A DNA stretch of 64,000 bases, taken from positions 7,262,345-7,326,344 of the forward strand of contig CM073326.1 of assembly GCA_037043015.1 (NCBI GenBank). Reading direction: 5' to 3'. Position numbers and translations under genes: made by a program. The DNA comes from Bryum argenteum. Taxonomy: Eukaryota > Streptophyta > Bryopsida > Bryales > Bryaceae. The notes beneath the pieces are model-generated. The model was not told the origin of the DNA and did not search any database. It saw only the letters and a program-made list of their open reading frames with translations. Positions 34,971 through 48,321 of the stretch are shown here, piece by piece; position 1 is the stretch's first letter; every line of letters starts with the position of its first letter.

Positions 34971-37770
34971 TTAAGATCCAATGACGACGGGGACTTTCTC
35001 GTACTCAAATCGGGAGCGCCACCGGCGGGGCAGCACGCAGCGGCCACCCCAGCGCTGCTGCATGTACACAAGCATGGCAAGCAACAGGATAACAACAGGA
35101 ATAAGAATATCAGAAGTGATATTGTAGAAGTCCCACTCCGGATTCGCATACAAATACATGTCAGTGAATGCCGGGATGAAGCGAAACTTGCGGCAGAGAT
35201 CATAGATATGCGGCAACGAGCGCACAAGCGCCATGCCGAGGTAAAACACCTTCGAAAGAGGCGCTTGCTCTTTGGACCCCCACAGCACATTCCCCACCAC
35301 CTGCGGAAAGAGATGAAAATCCAACAGCAGCCCCCCATAAGCCTTGATATCCCACCAGAGCCCACCCGTGTTGGATCTCCACAGAAACTGCCCCTCGTAA
35401 GGCTTGAAACCAAGCAACGCGTGGAAGAGGACTGCCAACACCCCGCCCAGGACATAAAGCGGCACGATCGTGAGCAGCACGCGCCGCTCTTGGACTGCAG
35501 AGTGTTCACCGGATGCCCGGGACTTGACCCGGGACTTCCACACGAGTTGTAGTAACCGAAGCTGCAGTAGCATCGCAGCCATGGTTGTGAGCCTGACCAC
35601 GACCTCGTTCACCTCTGGCCACCCTGCTATCACCCTCGGGTCACTTCTCTTCTTCTGAAAAAGCGCCTCGAAGTTGAGCACGAGAGGAATCATGTGCGCT
35701 AAGCTCAGCAGCAGCAACATGGACGTGGAAATGTATGGTAGAGTTTCCGGATATTTCTTGCTGTACACGAGCTGCGCGAGGATGAAGACCACGGTGAGTG
35801 ACAACATGATCACGCTGATGACAATCTCCAGGTCTACTCGCCACACTGCCGCTGCGGTTTGCATGTGCACAGCGCCGGAGAATTTTTCAGCCTTGAACCA
35901 GAGCGGGTCGGACGGGACGCGCAGGGACTTTACTGTGCCTTTGAGAACCTCCTGGGAGTTTACGGCCGGGAGCTGCACGGTGAAGGAGATTTGGCAATCC
36001 TTCTGGCTCTCGCCTTCCAGCTGCAGTGGCGTCGTCGTCGTCTTTTTGGCTAGATCTGGAGTTCGGCACGCGATCAAGCAGAGCTTTCCAGTTTTGGGGT
36101 TGTAGATCCCCTCGCCGGCCATGTTCGTGTCGGGAGCGAGGTTCTGTCCGATGGCGTAGAACATGGAGTAGCTCACGTTTATGATTTCCTGCTCGGCTAA
36201 CCCCGTCACGTTCGCGGCGGAGACGACGTGCAGCTGACCGTATGTTCGGAACTGCTCACCGAATGTGAAGAGGTTCAAATTCACGAAGCTGTTGATGCCG
36301 TTCGCTGGTTTCTGACCGTCTTTGACGCCGTGAAACTCAAGGTCGCGCCAATCCACACCCGTCGGGTACGTGCGACCTGATGGTTTCGTTTTCTCCAACG
36401 CGCAGAGTGACGTCGCGGTCTCCACTTTTGTGTATACGTACTCCGGCTGGTTCGTCGGGCCCGTAAACCTCGTCACTTGCAAGCCTGTTGAGAGCTGCCG
36501 GAAAGTGATCGGCTTGAAGTAGGCAGCGTCCGTTTCTTTCCGAAGACTCGTGATGTGGCCTACTACTAACGACCTCTGCGTGATCGTGAACGTCAATGGA
36601 AACTGCATCGTGACAGCAATCTCACAATCTTCCTTCCCTGGGATAAGTCCGATTAACCACCGTCAGTGGGAAAAATAGAGAGTAGTGAGCAGGAGAAAGT
36701 GGGATGAGTGGTTACTGACCGTAGGAGTGGCAGGCGATCATGCACATTTTGCCAGTGGTGGAGTCCCAAGTGCCTTCGGCGATGAGCATTCCATCGGTAG
36801 CAGTCGGATCCGCGAATCGGTCTACCGCCTGCGGCGAATTTGTGACCATGAGCAGCCCTTGAATGCGAGTTCCGTCGCACCGGATTCTGTCGAATCGCAA
36901 GGAGCCCGCCTTCCCGTCCCCAGACTTTCCAACGTTCACAAACGGGCTGCAATTGGCGCCGGTGCATTCAGAATTCCACACCACGTCGAAGTTCTGCGTG
37001 GACCAGATCTGGTGCGAAGACGCCCATCCTTGGCTACACACTTTCTCCTCTCGCCAGAGCTTCCCCGCAGCAATATCCGCGCCCATCTTCGGACACTCAG
37101 TGGCGAGCGTAGCATTCATGGTGTACTGAAACGTCCCATCGATGATCGAGTGAAGGGAGACCGGATCGAAGAACGAGGAGTCCGTGGGGTCGACGACGGA
37201 CGAGAGGTTGCCTACCGCGGAGACGCGGTGGATGGTCCTGGGCGCGGGGTAGAGGAGATTGATTTTGTACTTGCAAACCGAGCCAATGCAGCCGAGGGCG
37301 CAAAGCTGACCTGTTTGGGTATTGAACAAGCCGTCCGCGTTGATGTTCACGTCTTGCGAGGCACCCCCTTGCGGAACGCGCCCTCTGCCTCCCCCTCGTA
37401 ACCCTACTGGCGAGTATTTGGGCCAAAACCCTAAGGTGAGCATCACACTCACCGCGTAAACCTCACGAGAATCTGAGGGGGAGGCTTTCATGACCACGAG
37501 GCGGACGCCTTGCACCTCGTCCTGGCTGAGCGGCGTGGCGGGATCCTGCTTGGTAAGTAATGGCCTGTTCCCTTGCTGGAATGTTCCCGCCAGCACTCGC
37601 AATCTGCGCATCACCTGCACTTGCACGGCAGTCGCTTGCTCGTCGCTCACACTGCCCTTCCATGACGGATCCGGGGGGTACGACGGACACCCGATATCGG
37701 CGCCCCACACGGGCACAATCATCAACAACAGCACGAGCACACAACAATGCCCCCGGCGCCGCTGCGCCAT
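34971..37770 (-). CDS. DUF2921 family membrane protein
   Basis: Plant-specific membrane protein of unknown biochemical function. Exons on the minus strand are 37770-36720 and 36637-34971, joined in phase across an 82-bp GT-AG intron, giving 905 residues, typical for the family. The ATG at 37770 opens a hydrophobic signal peptide (CCVLVLLLMIVPVWG). The N-terminal two-thirds is Cys-containing and presumably lumenal or extracellular, built of two related segments, each with a TGxLCxxxC or TGKxCxIAC motif. Several hydrophobic helices start near residue 620 (IVISVIMLSLTVVFILAQ, ISTSMLLLLSLAHMIPLVL, and more), and the last is near residue 860. The tail has the family signature QRWGGRCVLPRRWR and ends EKVPVV. 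No frame damage was seen. It has no obvious functional link to its neighbours. Confidence 0.9.
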
Positions 37771-38146
37771 TGTTGCAATCGGCAAAACCTTCAAACAACC
37801 CTCATGACAAATTCAGAATCCTCAGAAGCCGGATCCCTCGACGACGACTTGGTGGGATCTAAGCTAAAGCTTGCCAATCGGCCTGACGATCTAGTGCTAA
37901 GGAGATGGTTCCTGGATGTCTCACGTTGCGGCGAGTCCAATTGTGCTCACGAAGCGAGCGACCATGAGTAGGATCTCGAGATATCGTCGTCGTCGAATTT
38001 GCCTATTTTGCAATTTTTGTGAAGGAGCTGGTGGGGCTTCCTCAAAATTGCCAAGGCGAACCGGTATATCCGGGCGAGGCTTCTTGACTTTGTATTTGTA
38101 TATGATTCATGATATTACGATCTTAAAGTTGGTATCCGTGTACAAG
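37771..38146. promoter_or_regulatory. Upstream region of the DUF2921 gene
   Basis: About 375 bp separate the start codon from the next transposable element. The 5' UTR and promoter are expected here, but no specific element can be assigned. Confidence 0.3.
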
Positions 38147-38150
38147 TTAA

Positions 38151-38480
38151 CCCTTAAACGTCTGAGCGGCCCCGAGGGGGCCGTTTCCAACAGAATCTCC
38201 TCTCTAGCTCTCAATCTACTCATTTTTTCACTCATATTTTGATGTCAAACTGGTCACCTTCTTCGGATGCATTCAGAAAGTGAAATTTTAGAATTCAAAT
38301 CACAATTTGTATGAGTCATTTTGTGCTTTGAAAGGAATGTGGTAGGTAGGTTGGGGTTGTACAATACTTGTAGGAGGTTGCAAGCTCATTATTGATTGGA
38401 TCATTCATGATGCCCAAGTGCAAAAGATGTTGTGATCCAATATTGGGCTGCCCAAATCCGTATAGCTAGGCGTTTAAGGG
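38151..38480. mobile_element. TTAA-flanked element, 330 bp (family PB4)
   Basis: Starts CCCTTAAACGTCTGAGC and ends with the reverse complement of CCCTTAAACGCCTAGC. TTAA lies at 38147-38150 and 38481-38484. The ends resemble those of PB1 (CCCCTAAACGTCC), so one transposase may have served both. The GC-rich block gcggccccgagggggccg just inside the left end could form a small hairpin. Non-coding. It lies close to the 5' side of the DUF2921 gene. Confidence 0.75.
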
Positions 38481-38484
38481 TTAA

Positions 38485-41400
38485 GTACTAGATCTTAGGG
38501 TAACATTCTGTAAATTACATTCTGTATGTATTTCGTAAAACTCATCAAACTATATTCAAAGTGTTTGACTTCTAAAGTTGACTAATGCCTCGTTGATTAT
38601 GATTTGGTCAGCCAGACTCTGGATTTCTAAGTTTAGCTACCTTTCTCAAATTGAAACCACTACCCTTTTGAAGTTGAAACCTTTTGCAAGTTGTAGATTT
38701 TTCCCTTACCATCCCAAAAAGTCCTTTAGTGCTTCTTAATTCCTCATACTTTAGGAGATTCACAATCATAGTTTGAAAACACTATTTTGGAATTTGTCCA
38801 AACTCTGATATATGCTTATTTATTCTCAAAGTTTGACCAAAACCAATTAAGACACATAAACTTCAAAAAATCACCTTTTTTGTTTTTGTACATGTGAATG
38901 AGATTTTAAGATAAAATCTCACCGTTCATATTTTCAATCCCGTAACATATTATTCTTCACATCCCGTTTTTATTGTCAAAAATTGACATACCTCTATGTG
39001 AATAATCAAGCATTTCTATGGTTTTTATAAGTCATACGAGGGTAAAAAAAATTTCTTAACTCATCTGGGAACAAGACTTCAAAAAGCTTGATATCAAAAT
39101 ATATTTTTTGGCCATTTAAAAACTTGTTACCTTGTTTACAACAAGGAAAAATAATTGTTTCTCCAACTTTGAACATTATGATCTCACAATTGATAAGGAT
39201 TAAATTATGAGATTTTATATGCATAAACGCATATAATTCACGTCCTAGTTTACGTAAGTAAGAGTAAGTCAAAATCTAACAATTCTCACCTCACATAAAA
39301 AGAGGATACTTTTTGACAACTTTCAAACTTTCTGGCATTTCTGAGACTAGTTGACTTTAGGGGTTGATGGGTTGAGGTTGTTTAAAATGTTGTTGATAAT
39401 GATATGAAACCTTCCACTAATTAATGCAACCCCACGCCATGAACACTTTATACTAAATTGTACACACAAACACATACTTTTCACAACAAGAGAGGCATAT
39501 GAAAACTTCTGCATACGATAGTCTTGGCTCTTACTTGGAGGAACTTTTCCTCAGCACTCTAGTTTGAAGAGTAAAAGGAGGAATAGGGAGAGCCTTGAGC
39601 ATTTAGCATTCATGTATGGCAAGAGTCAAGGATTTGGCAAGTTTTAGTAATCTTATAATAGACTCCTTATTCACTAAACTCAATTTAAGATGAATGAATT
39701 ATGAACCAATTTTACATGAATGGAATATATGCTAAAAGGAGACTTGTACTATAACCTAAGGTGACTTTGTCCAATTAACCAAATGGCTTTTATGGAACTT
39801 TTAGACATTCTTCTTAGTGACTTTTTTAATTCTATTTAGCAAAGCAACAAATAGAATATCAAGATCATGAGACTAACTTTAATTATGGAGCTCTAACACA
39901 ACATTTGAAGAAAAATAGTGAATGCTAAGATCAAGTTTAATTTTTATGTTTTGTATGTTCACATACTATAGTGCAGTCATCATAAGTATGCTCCATATGT
40001 AATTTGTGCCCATATGTTCCACACAATCCTCCAACTTATCTTATTTACTTAGATCACACAATTTTCCAACATGTCTTGTTTACTCACATTGTACAATCTT
40101 CCAACATGTTTAATTTCTGTACATCATATGATCTTCCAATAGGTCTTATCCACTCAAGTCATTTTCAAAAGCATGGTAGCACTTAAAACAATCTACTCAA
40201 GTCATTTCTAAAAGCATGTTGCCACTTTTGAAAGCACAGTGCCAGTATGCCACTTGGATTAATCTACTCGTGTCACTTTCAAAAGCATTGGTGGTACTTG
40301 AAACAATATGCATGATAGTCTTCTAACGTGTCACATTTACTCAAGTCACATTGTCTTCCAACGTGTCTTATCTACTCATGTCACTTTGAAAAACATAATA
40401 GCACATGAAACAGTTTACAAGAAGGCCATTATTAAGGTTAGGTATGATAAATCTCTTCAAAGTTGCTACTAGAGTCTAAACTTAAATTAGATGCTATTAT
40501 TTAGGAAATCAAGAAGTTGAGTATATATTGAGTTATTAAAAGAGAAGGGATAGCACAATACCATAGTACGAAGTTGTTGCGTTTTTTCTCTTATTTTCAT
40601 AAAAAATAATAAAAAAATCACAGACATGAACATGAGATGGTGAGGAACCACATCATCAAGCTATGTAGGTCAATTCCATAACTCTTAGGGATTTTACGGT
40701 AAGGTCATCCAAAATGGCCTAGTTCCTATGATGGAGCTTTATACTTTCTTACCCAGTTCCTATAATCTAGCTTTAGGCTTCTTCATACCCATGACTCTTA
40801 AGGATTTTACAGTAAGGTTGTCCAAAATTACAGATTTGGCAGGACATCCCCACGGTGGTACTTTTCAGCGTGCTTGCCTTCCTGCCCTACAACCTTGCCC
40901 GGCCAAATAAAAATTTGGGGGTAAATTTGCCCCCTATATTTGAATGGTAGATGTCACCCATCATGCCACGAAGGGGTGCCATGAGGGTAAAAAGGGGTCT
41001 TACATCCCATTTCCAAATTCAGAATTACAAACAAAGTGGTTGGAGGCCTCAAAAAATGAAAAAAATAATACTTGTCATTTCTTGGCCAAGCTGCCACGAT
41101 GGTAAGTACGAGCGTGGAGATGTCTTGTTCACGCCCAAAATGGCCTAGTTTCTATAGTAAAGCTTTAGGCATCATCACCCAACTTCTATAATGTAACTCT
41201 AGACTTCTTCAAGATTAAGGCATCTTCACCTAGTTTCTACAATGTAGCTCTAGGCTTTTTGAGTTGGTTCCTATGATAGAACTCTAGGCTTCTTAACCAT
41301 GAGGCTTATAATGGAACTCGTACGCTTCTTTACCATGAGGTATATAATAGGTTCAGAATCCATTTTTCCACGTACTCTCCGGAAGTTGTGCCGTTTCAGA

Positions 41401-41993
41401 AACACTTATAACTTTCTCTTCAACAATTCATAACCAACTCTAGAAAGGTCCAAAAATGATGATTTCAGTACACTGAAATTGAAGGAATTATTGAGCACCT
41501 TACCTTACACCACCCTCCTCTCATGGTCTCTCCTAGTTCAAGGCTGTTTCGACCACAAGAACTCAAAAAATTATACATATTTGCATAGTTAGTGTAAGGA
41601 TGCCCCGCCGTCTAATCTACTTAAAGCAAGTTCCAAGCATGCGCCGAGTCCCAGTACACCATGCTTTCAACACCTCTCGAAAAGTTCACAGCCAGCAATC
41701 CGAACTCTCACTGCAACCTACTATACAATGAGATCTCATTGTACTCCTTCATGCAAGTAGAAATGGCACAACTTCCGGGGAAAACAACAAAATTGTGTAA
41801 CCTTAAATCCCGACTCACTTCAGAATTTGCATTCCCTTTGCAGCTAGCTAACTGATCCCAATGATTTTTGAGACGAATGTTACTAAATGTGCAGGCCTAC
41901 AAGTTGATGAACCTCAAGATTGACGGCCTGGTATGACTATAATACAATAGAAAGGGCGGGCAGACTAGTAAACCACCCTAACTAGGCATTCGA
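38485..41993. repeat. AT-rich spacer with an element end and degenerate tandem blocks
   Basis: About 38820-39363 resembles the right part of PB3 (ccaactttgaacattatgat) and ends ctttagggg followed by ttga, a decayed TTAA. About 40020-40420 holds degenerate repeats built on cttccaacatgtcttatcta and ctcaagtcactttcaaaagc. About 40722-40800 and 41141-41350 share a roughly 45-bp unit, ctagttcctataatgtagct plus ctaggcttcttca. About 41340-41500 is a fragment of the 340-2085 family. A GC-richer patch is near 40830-41000. No gene is supported. Confidence 0.5.
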
Positions 41994-44900
41994 CTAAGTT
42001 AATGAATGGAAGGAAGGAGTCTTAGATTTACGCGTCAGGCACAAACGCGTTGCTTCATCGTAATCCCAAAGCCCAGCGGCCACCTGACGCTGCAGCTTCC
42101 TCTCCCTGCCTGCAATCCAATTGTTGTGCAAAATTCGACACCCCTGCTGCTCACACGACGCCCTCACGTTGCTCACGTTCTCCCAGTGGGCCCCGGCTGC
42201 GCCGTTGGGGTACAGTCTCCTATCCAAGAAAATGGCTGTCACGTTCGTCTCCGGCTCCACACATCGGTCGTCCCCCTGCCGGTACTGTCCGTCCACGCCA
42301 CACATTGTGTCGTAGAAGCTCGGTTGCTCTGACATGGACGAGTTCATGCCATGCTTCACGATCTTCGCAAACGCTGCCACTGTTGACTTGTCTGGCCATA
42401 CGAAGTAAAACCCCGAATTCAAGCTTCGAGGTAAGTTGGCTGCCACTGCAAAATTGTAAAATTGAGAGAAGTTCAGAAAACAAGCGATGCTTATCTGCCC
42501 TTGAAGTAAAAATCACGCTTGAAACTTACTTGTGTCATTATATTGATCAGTTTGTGCCACTAGAGTGCCAGGTCCATACGACATCATTTCCTGAATCGGG
42601 TTCTGTTGCAGCACAAACCATCACTAACAGTTAGACACTGTTCACTCGTAAGTATACTTCATGACTAAAGATCTCAAAGTGCTTCCACAATCCTGAACTG
42701 GTCGCTTTCGTAATTAATGCATTAGGAAGGTCATACAGGATGCTGCTTGGGAGGTGAATGTAAGGTTACGGCAGCAAGGTAGTCCCCTACATGGTCGTGA
42801 GGAGGCGAGTAGGTATGCAATGATTCTAATACAAGTGCTTGCACGACCCAAAACTGGTCGCCTCTGTATCTAGAGCTGTGATGATTCCTTAGAAAGGTTA
42901 TACAGGATGCTATTTGAAAAGTGAAGGTAAGGTTACGGTAGCAAGGGGGTAGATGACAAGGTCGTGATAGTATGCTATACATACATATATATATATATAT
43001 ATATAGTTAGGAGTATAATAATTCTAGTACGAGTCTGCAAAATGTAAGATCTGGAAGCCGAAAGAAACTCAATAGAAAGCGGAAAGCGATAGAGACAGCC
43101 ATTGTAATGATCAGAAGAGAAAGGGAAACGGTAACAGTGTCGAACCTGAAACCAATAGACATCAACATCGCTGAAAAGAACCCTGAACCCTAGTTGCAAA
43201 AGGTGAAGCACTGTGCGAGACTTCACTTTCGTCACATCCTGGAAACACTTTGTTCCAAAGTGACAATCATCCCGGCTTGCCCTCAAGGTCTCTGTCGATT
43301 TCACCACTGGGACACCCTGCCATCCAAGCACATGTATCAAATTAAAGTCAAAGATAAACATACATGCTAACTTTGATAAGGAGCAAAATCGAAAACTATG
43401 CCAGGAGTATGGAAATACTATGAAAACTACTAAAAGATGAGTCCACTTCTTTTACCTGGCTGACGGCATGTTGATAAAGCTCATCATCCAGGGCATATAC
43501 AAGGTAGTTGGAGATGTTGAGACGCCGTAGACTACACACCCAACTCATGAGCAAGGCCCTATAGCTGTCTCCGACCACCGTCAAAACCACGACTTTGTCA
43601 GGGCTGGCCACTCTAGCAACCAGTGCTTCGAGGGAGAACGGGAGCCACAGTTCCGAAATTTTCACTGCTTTCTTTGTTAAACGAGGACAGCGACTATATT
43701 CATCCGTTTCCTGTCCTATAGTTTTGCAGTCCAAAGCTTGCAGTTTTCTACCAGAAGCGATGCCTCCAAACCGTTGCCCGAAGTGAAACCAGTCTGACAA
43801 AAGCAACCGCACAACTAATCGCCATCAGACCTCATCCCCCATTTCATTTTTAGATGACACAGAAAGGCTAAAAATGTAAAATCAGTAGGAGCACAATTTC
43901 ATGAGATGCCTACCAGGTTTCTTTTGCGGGTCTTCCACCTTCTGTGCCAGTCTAAGTTTCCGGTTGTGAGGTTTGCAAGCTTCCAAAGCTTCAGTTCTAT
44001 TGTAGACGCACAAACCATGCCGAAGCTTTTGTCCACACTTCACCAGCTTCATGGTGACATTCGACAGATCAGCGGGTCTGTAATAGAGAGACCCATATTG
44101 CATAGCCAGAACACTGTTTCCTGCTATATCCCATGGTCTTCCATGAGCACCATCACCTGAAATGTAGAAAACAATCAATGTGAAGAGGATACAAGGGCAT
44201 TGCGTCTTGATCAAATGCATCAAGAAGGCTCAATGACTATGCGCTTATCTATGGAAAGACACATTTTATCTCTCACGGCCAAATAATTATAAAGGTTAGC
44301 CAGGACAGAGTCGTTCAAAAGGTCAGGTCAAAGCCAGGGAGCAATGCTATACCATTGTAAAGCCGGCTTGCAACATGCAGAGGGGCAACAAGAGTGGTGA
44401 CGTCGCTCCCATCAAAGACAGTGCGAAATTTGGAAACCAGAGCTTCCGTCAGCAACCACTCGCTGTGGTGGCCACTACCATACACGAAAGGTGGAATAAC
44501 ACCTGCATGCAGAGGAGCCTCTGCTTTATTCCACGCCCACAGGCCTGGACCGTAGCAGTCACTATTAGAGCCCTTGAACTTCACGATCGTCCGCACCTGA
44601 AATAAACCATAATGGTGAACATATTACTTAAATTAAAACAAACTAAATCAAAATCCAGAAGCCGGGGTGTTCCAAACCCGAAAAATATTATAGCTTTCAT
44701 CTCTCTTTCTATAAAAAATTGCCATACAGTCCTCAGCTTGATATTCATTGATTGGAAATTCAGATATCGTAAGACACCAACTCCTGTAAGCCAAACTTAC
44801 ACAAAGAATAAAAGGTACGATACTAGTATGTAGCTTGAACGAATGTCTCGATTTGTTTACTACTAAAACTTTCTCTATTTTACTTTCTACTGCTAGTTCC

Positions 44901-46350
44901 ATCCTCTGGGAAAATACAGAAAAAATGTTCAGTAGGCTCACCTCATCATCGTCAACGTACACGCCATCACTACGCAGCCAAAAATCAGACGGGCCTTGCA
45001 AGTCAAAAGGGAATATGGATGTGCGTATAGGTTTCACAACAAGCAGCCAGTTACTCTCTGCTGCCCTCACTTTGTTAATCGCGGCAGTGAAGTCATTGAG
45101 CAGAACCAGGTTGGGATCTATAAGTACTATAATGTCTGAACTCGAAGCTTGTGCTCTTCCTACCATGCTGTGGAACATAGGATTCCCCATAAACCTGCTC
45201 CAAACCAACACCAGCTCAACTCACTATGAACTCGGATTGTAGAATGTATAGAAACAAGTTACAAATTAAATCTTGCTAAGACAATAACCTATATCAGTTC
45301 CTATTTGTACATACACATTCTTTACCGCTGCAAAGGAAGCTCCAATCGAAACTTGACGCGCATCAAGTAACAGGTACTAAGCTAACTTTGAACATCGTTT
45401 TCCTGAAACCATTCGTTTTAGTTATTCATTTAAGTAAGGTAGGAGTTGAGCTGCAATTACAATGAATCGCCACTCCAGTTTTTAAAGCTGAGTGAAAAAT
45501 GTAATGCGATAGAGTAGGCTGAAAGACACATACGTGATATCGATATCTGAGTCAACAGAAACACGAGGTTGCAAAGTCTGTGCAAAAGCTTGGAGTGAAG
45601 GGTGCCGTCCCATGAGAACCACATGAGGACGAGAGTCCAGTCGCAGCCAAGAATGGATAGCCAAAGACTGTCGCACACCTTCAGCGCCATCAAACGGAGC
45701 TGGAGCCGTGTAAAATGTTATGTTCACACTCCGCACCTCCCTCTCAGGCAACACCAGCAACGCCCGTTCTGTGAATCTCAAGAAATAAGCTCAACCGAGA
45801 AAAACAATGCACCAGATCGAATCCAAGCCCGCCTTTCAAATTCTCCAGGAATCGTATCGTAATCCAAAACCGCAATCATTCTACGAAAAGAAGATTACAC
45901 TCTCAATGAATCCGGAACGATTCATTCTACTCCAAAATTTTCTGACACTAACATTTTTAGTCAAGACTACGATAGATCCAGGAAAACGGAATTCAGGTGG
46001 CTTCTTGGATCCAGAACAATCCGCATTTCACTTCAGAGAAGATTCAGCCTAACCGATACTTAACCGATAACTAAAATGTCATAAGTGATTCGATTGAGGC
46101 TAATAGAAAATCAACGTTTTCAAGAAAAGCAAAGTTGGGAATCCACTGCTTCCCTTCCAATAACCCTAAGCCTATTAAGAAGAGGACGCCGAGATTCAGA
46201 GCTGGTTGAAGCGGTACCTGGAAGGAGCTCTGGTTCTACAGTCCTATCACTCTCTTTAGTCGCAGGTAAGAGCTGAGTAGCGCGCAGGGAGATGATGAGC
46301 AGCAGCACAGCCGCCGTGCTCATCAACGCCTGCATCACCTGCGCCTCCAT
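41994..46350 (-). CDS. RAY1: GT77-type nucleotide-diphospho-sugar transferase, RAY1-like
   Basis: Probable Golgi glycosyltransferase; Arabidopsis RAY1 is a beta-arabinofuranosyltransferase acting on arabinogalactan. Minus-strand exons: 46350-46218, 45768-45534, 45194-44942, 44596-44353, 44156-43914, 43793-43456, 43316-43146, 42602-42530, 42445-41994. They total 2142 nt, 713 residues, in frame at all eight junctions. An N-terminal hydrophobic stretch (ALMSTAAVLLLIISL, about residues 8-22) fits a type II membrane anchor. A first GT-like region follows (about 55-290, with NITFYTAPAPF, HSMVGRAQASSSDIIVLID and LPPFVYG-type sequence). The catalytic GT77-like domain covers about 375-690 with DCHFGTKCFQ, KVKSRTVLHLLQLGF and the metal-binding DxD in SDVDVYW (D532, D534). 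It is longer than Arabidopsis RAY1 (about 540 residues). Acceptor specificity cannot be read from sequence. Confidence 0.85.
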
Positions 46351-46800
46351 TCAATAGATCCAACAATTCACCAATTCCGCCGCCTCATTTGACTTCTCCC
46401 AGGCGATCGATACTGCGACCACCATCTCTCGACACAACTCGCCCTGACAACAAAATCCATCGTAGGCACACTAACTCCGCATTCGCTGCAGCCCCTCATG
46501 TAATCCAAAAACCTCCATTCTGCACCAAAACCCTTACGAATTGGATTTTCCGATGGCGCTCTGTCCCTGCAACCGGATTTTGCGCGAAAGATCGTGACCG
46601 CGGAAGCAAAAAACTGGAGAGTGAGATTGGGATGCTCCCAAGTGGGGCGAGCGAGGAAGAGGGAAGAGAGGAGCCAGCAGCAGCCTCCAAAGGTAGTGAG
46701 TCGGGATGTTACGAATAGTGACTAGTGACTCCCCAGGGGCACGACTGGTGAGTGGTAAGTGACCACCCACTAGTCGTGAGCCAATGTTCAGCGGCAATGA
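46351..46800. promoter_or_regulatory. Upstream region of the RAY1-like gene with a short hairpin
   Basis: The presumed promoter and 5' UTR. At 46740-46778 two 16-base arms (cacgactggtgagtgg and ccacccactagtcgtg) pair with three mismatches around a 7-base loop. Upstream of this the sequence becomes AT-rich. Confidence 0.35.
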
Positions 46801-48317
46801 TCGTGTTGCGTACAATATTGTAATGATAATTCAGTTGGGATGCCGGTAATCGTGGGGTTGTGGGCCCCATTACCGCTGAGGTTGGTGGGGTCTTTCTCTA
46901 TCTTTAATTCAGATTTGTTTCAAATCCCAACTTGGAACTGCTTGATTCCATCTATTTTTTAGAACTTTGACTTCATCTGAGCGCCCTTTTTTTTAAATAT
47001 CTCGGAATGTTTAAAAAGCATATGTTTGACCATGCAGGTCAATTTAGCAATGCCTTTCTTGTCATTGTAGTGTCAAGAACATGATAACTTATGTTTGGAA
47101 CTTTGACCATGCAGTTCAATTAGCAGTGCCTTTCTTGTCATTTTACTGTTAAGAAATTAGGGTATGTTTATGATATGGTAAAAAGAGTACACTCCTGAGT
47201 GAAGGGTGATTCTCATTTCTGATTAGTTGAAAGTGCAAAATCGTTGGTTGGTTGAGAATACATAAGTGATGAACTTTGGAGATGAACAATAAAAGAACAT
47301 GATTGTTTCTGTAATGGCCCATTTTGATTGAGGATGAAAACATGAAATCTCATATTTATATGGGAAGGAAGTACACTTCTGAAGAACTGATTCTTCAAAT
47401 GTCTTATATCTTTTTCAACACATTTTCCTTTGCCTTAAAATGACTATGTCGTAGTATAAAATCGTGTTCAACTAGTGACATTTTCCATCATGGTGTAGGT
47501 TGGCCCTTTATCTTTGATGATTGAAGCTCACTTTATCAACAACAAGAACATTGTGTGATAAAATAGATGAGAGTTTGAGGCGGTGGGCCTCCATGGCCTT
47601 TACAACATCCCTTTGATTGCTTGAGGGACAATGATAAGTTATATTTGACTGTAGGAAATGTAATTAATACAAGACTTAGTAGTGACACAAGTAATTTTTA
47701 TGATAAATTTTCATCCTATTCAAAGAAGTATGAAAAAAATTCATAAACAAATAACACTAGCTGGAATTCATGACATCAAGATTTTATGTATTTCCATGGA
47801 AGTGCACATCATTTTATTGTCAAACTATGATGTACATATATAATATTTGTGGTCAATGTGAGATGTTTTAAATGCGAATTGCAATCATGTTGCAATTTTG
47901 AATTGAATATTGACTCGGATGCGTTACGCATTACAAATTTTAAAAAATCATCATGTTGGAAAAACATAAAGAGTAAGTGTTGATTACCTTGGTAGGAACA
48001 TAGTAACTCTTTATTTCTTAAATAAATTTCTCTTAAGGTGTCTCTAATACTCACTATACGTATATGACATACTAGTGCCTCCATACAACGCTACCACATC
48101 TGTAGGTGCATAGATACTTCAACTATGCCTAAATTTGTCTCCGTCCCCGTCCCTACCCCTATTACCATTCTATAAAGACGGATTTCTAAGTTTGTAAGCC
48201 GACCTTTTATTTGTGATAGATAGTCTATGGCCCCAAACAACTTGGTTTCTATGTAATTGGTTTTCTACTTGATTCAAAATAAGATGATTTTTATTAATTT
48301 CCACTATTTAAATGCCA
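46801..48317. other. AT-rich spacer, nothing recognised
   Basis: A phrase near tttgaccatgcaggtcaatttagcaatgcctttcttgtcatt is repeated about 65 bp later (47025-47070 and 47101-47145), suggesting a short tandem duplication. No gene or element end was found. Confidence 0.4.
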
Positions 48318-48321
48318 TTAA

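Noticed and set aside
36685-37401. 238-codon plus-strand open frame
   Set aside because: Antisense to the first DUF2921 exon, whose translation matches the family. The plus-strand frame has no domain.
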